Assembly (NCBI GenBank): GCA_933228675.1
Contig: OW121743.1
Coordinates: forward strand, 109,673,468 to 109,737,467
DNA length: 64,000 nt
Source of the DNA: Stomorhina lunata
Lineage: Eukaryota > Arthropoda > Insecta > Diptera > Rhiniidae
Direction: 5' to 3'
Part shown: positions 62,151 through 64,000 of the stretch, piece by piece
Layout of the letters: each line of letters begins with the position of its first letter
How positions within the stretch are numbered: position 1 is the first letter of the stretch
Translations under genes and position numbers: made by a program
The notes under the pieces: model-generated
The model's database searches: none
What the model saw: only the letters and a program-made list of their open reading frames with translations
What the model was told of the DNA's origin: nothing

Positions 62151-64000
62151 ACAAATTTTACACCCAAATGCTTTTATTCAATCCACAAAAATTAACTTAA
62201 AGGACTATTAACATTATTCCTCAAACGCAAAAGAACAATTGTTAAGAGTAAAAGTAGAAAAGACTCAACGACAAAACAAAAAGCTTAAGAAACACAGAAA
62301 AAAACACAAATATCAAAGGCAATAATGGAGATGCGTAGGCACCTGATTAAGCAGAAATTATGCGATTACACTTTGTGACATAATGACTCACGCCAATTGC
62401 ATACAAAAAGAAAAAAACAATGACTGCGGCAACAAAACAACAGCAGCAACGTAAAAAAAGAACAAAGCTAAGAACTTAACTGCATAATAAAATAAGTTAA
62501 GAAAATCAGTTGTGAGACTGACAGTCACTCAGTCAGAGTCCCACATGTCTTACACATGTGTAATATACACATGTACGTTATATACATACATACGTACATA
62601 CATACTTATTACGCTTTTTGCTTTTTTTTCAAGCAATGCGACAAATGCACATTAAATATGTTGCACGAGACTTATTAAGTTGCACATTTATGTGTGGCAC
62701 ACACATATTGTGTGTAGGTATTGTTGCCGGATTGGGGGATGCGTATGCAAGTCCGTCTTACACATTTTTGTAATTCAATTCATTTTCAATGCAATTCTAG
62801 ACATTCATTCATTCACTTGTGTTTAATATCTGTTTGGGCTTTCTTGTCACTTGATGTTGTGGTTGTTTTAGTTGTTGGTATGGTGATTGTTTTTGTTACA
62901 CTGTGTTTGTATGTGTGTGAATGTCTCTGTTTATTGGTTAAAGTGCACTTAGCATCAGAGTGCAATTGACTGACATCGAAGGTGGATAAGTAAATCTAAA
63001 TGCATCGTCCGGTTGTAATATAATGCAATCTACCCCACTGTCAATTATACTTGCATTTACATATGTTACGAAAAGGGTTTTCGGTAAGGGTTTACTTTTG
63101 ATCATCATTGGTTTACAATTTCGGTGTAAAATTTTCGATATCCAATTTTATTTGTCTAAACTGAAACCCCTACATTCTGTACTTAAAGAGAGGGTTAACA
63201 TTTGTGACAAATGCACTTTTCACCTTTAAAACATTAAAGAATTTTTAAAAGGGGGAAAAACAAAATATGTATGTACTTTTTATCAATGCAGACAATGAAA
63301 AGGGTTAATTACAAAACCCTAATTTAAGCAACAAAATACTTTGTTCTAAAATTTATGGGCTGCATTTTAAAGTTGCTAAAGAACATCCGTTTCGTTTGAA
63401 CAAAGAAAGCACCGACTAAGGTTAAGAAAAAAATACTTTGTACGTATTTATATATATGTTCGATATGAATGGGAGAAACAGGGTTAAAATTACACTATTA
63501 TGGTTATATAAAACAAACAATTTTTAATCGCTTTATATGTATTAATAAGCCCTTAAAAACCGACGGTAAGAAATATAAATGTTGCCATGCAATTTATTTA
63601 AACATAAAATTTAATTAAAGATCTGTTGGATGTGCAACCAAAAACAAAAATCGTTATGCAAACTTAAGTAAGTTAAAGACAACATAATTATATTAAAATT
63701 AAGGCTTAACAGAAAGGAAATGAGAAATAAATATGTATATTTAAACTTACTCCCAACATAAAGAATATTCAATTGAATTAAGCCTTTTTGTTTGCGTGAA
63801 ATTTGTGTATATTTTTTTTACATTTAATGAACAAAAAATTGCCAAGGTATTTTTAAATGTTAATAATAAAAAGAATTTTATTGATAAATTTCTTTTAAAA
63901 AGACTTTTCAACAGACAAATACAAATTCAAAAAATCATGAAAAGCATTTCTGGCATTTCCTTTTAAAGTTCAACAATACAACTGAAAGGGATGTAACAAA
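62151..64000. other. Unique spacer to window end
   Basis: No gene is recognised. It contains ACACATGTGT/ACACATGT palindromic motifs at 62550-62575 and an interrupted (TACA)n tract at about 62583-62610. Frames at 62721-62969 and 63023-63229 show no recognisable domain. Confidence 0.5.

Noticed and set aside
1..64000. tRNA, rRNA or snoRNA genes
   Set aside because: I saw no tRNA-like internal promoter boxes or rRNA segments by eye; a covariance-model scan would be needed to exclude small RNAs.

Overview
The window looks like fly (dipteran, probably calyptrate or similar) nuclear DNA. It is extremely AT-rich. It carries an insect-type mariner/Tc1 transposon, a mini-me/DINE-1-like element with (GTCY)n tracts that is typical of dipteran genomes, small palindromic MITEs, and many short CAG/CAA/TCA-type repeats. 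I see no bacterial gene organisation and no intact, confidently identifiable host gene. The segment is best read as heterochromatic, intergenic or giant-intron DNA.

Roughly half of the 64 kb, by summing approximate array lengths, is tandem repeat arrays with a period of 28-31 bp. They fall into a few related families, each built from A-run/T-run half-units: (i) a 28-bp CGTTATAAAA family (1-1745, 13746-16050 inverted, 17465-19785); (ii) a 29-bp ACCGAAAATTTTCTATA family (4990-8565, 9868-11460 largely inverted, 12755-13745, 21110-25400); (iii) a 29-bp GATCAGTTTTC family (26995-30735, 32390-33815); (iv) a 28-bp TTTTGATCAAAA family (34640-36260); (v) a 31-bp TTTCTTATTTTTATAGG family, found in both orientations through most of 42-62 kb. 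Within them are kilobase-scale secondary duplications (896 bp at 52.3-54.1 kb, about 850-900 bp at 14.2-16.0 kb, about 2.29 kb in the 21-25 kb array), a ~106-bp-arm palindrome at 18.2-18.4 kb and several orientation switches.

Mobile elements interrupt these arrays: a complete 1300-bp mariner-like element at 2488-3787 with 28-bp TIRs and a transposase broken by a single in-frame TAG; a 230/240-bp palindromic MITE at 8079-8308 and 30051-30290, the second nested in another MITE (29838-30402) that is itself inside a satellite array; a 2.5-kb mini-me/DINE-1-like element at 45732-48216 inserted into the 31-bp array; and a candidate element with 132-bp internal repeats at about 40373-41060. A separate 167-bp satellite, with an adjoining fold-back structure, lies at 37.7-39.5 kb.

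The stretches between arrays are AT-rich and mostly featureless. Two of them hold weak coding candidates: a minus-strand 3'-exon-like ORF at 8744-9115 and a small secreted or membrane ORF at 11765-11968. Neither resembles a family I can name. The other open frames I examined are by-products of the repeats or chance AT-rich frames.
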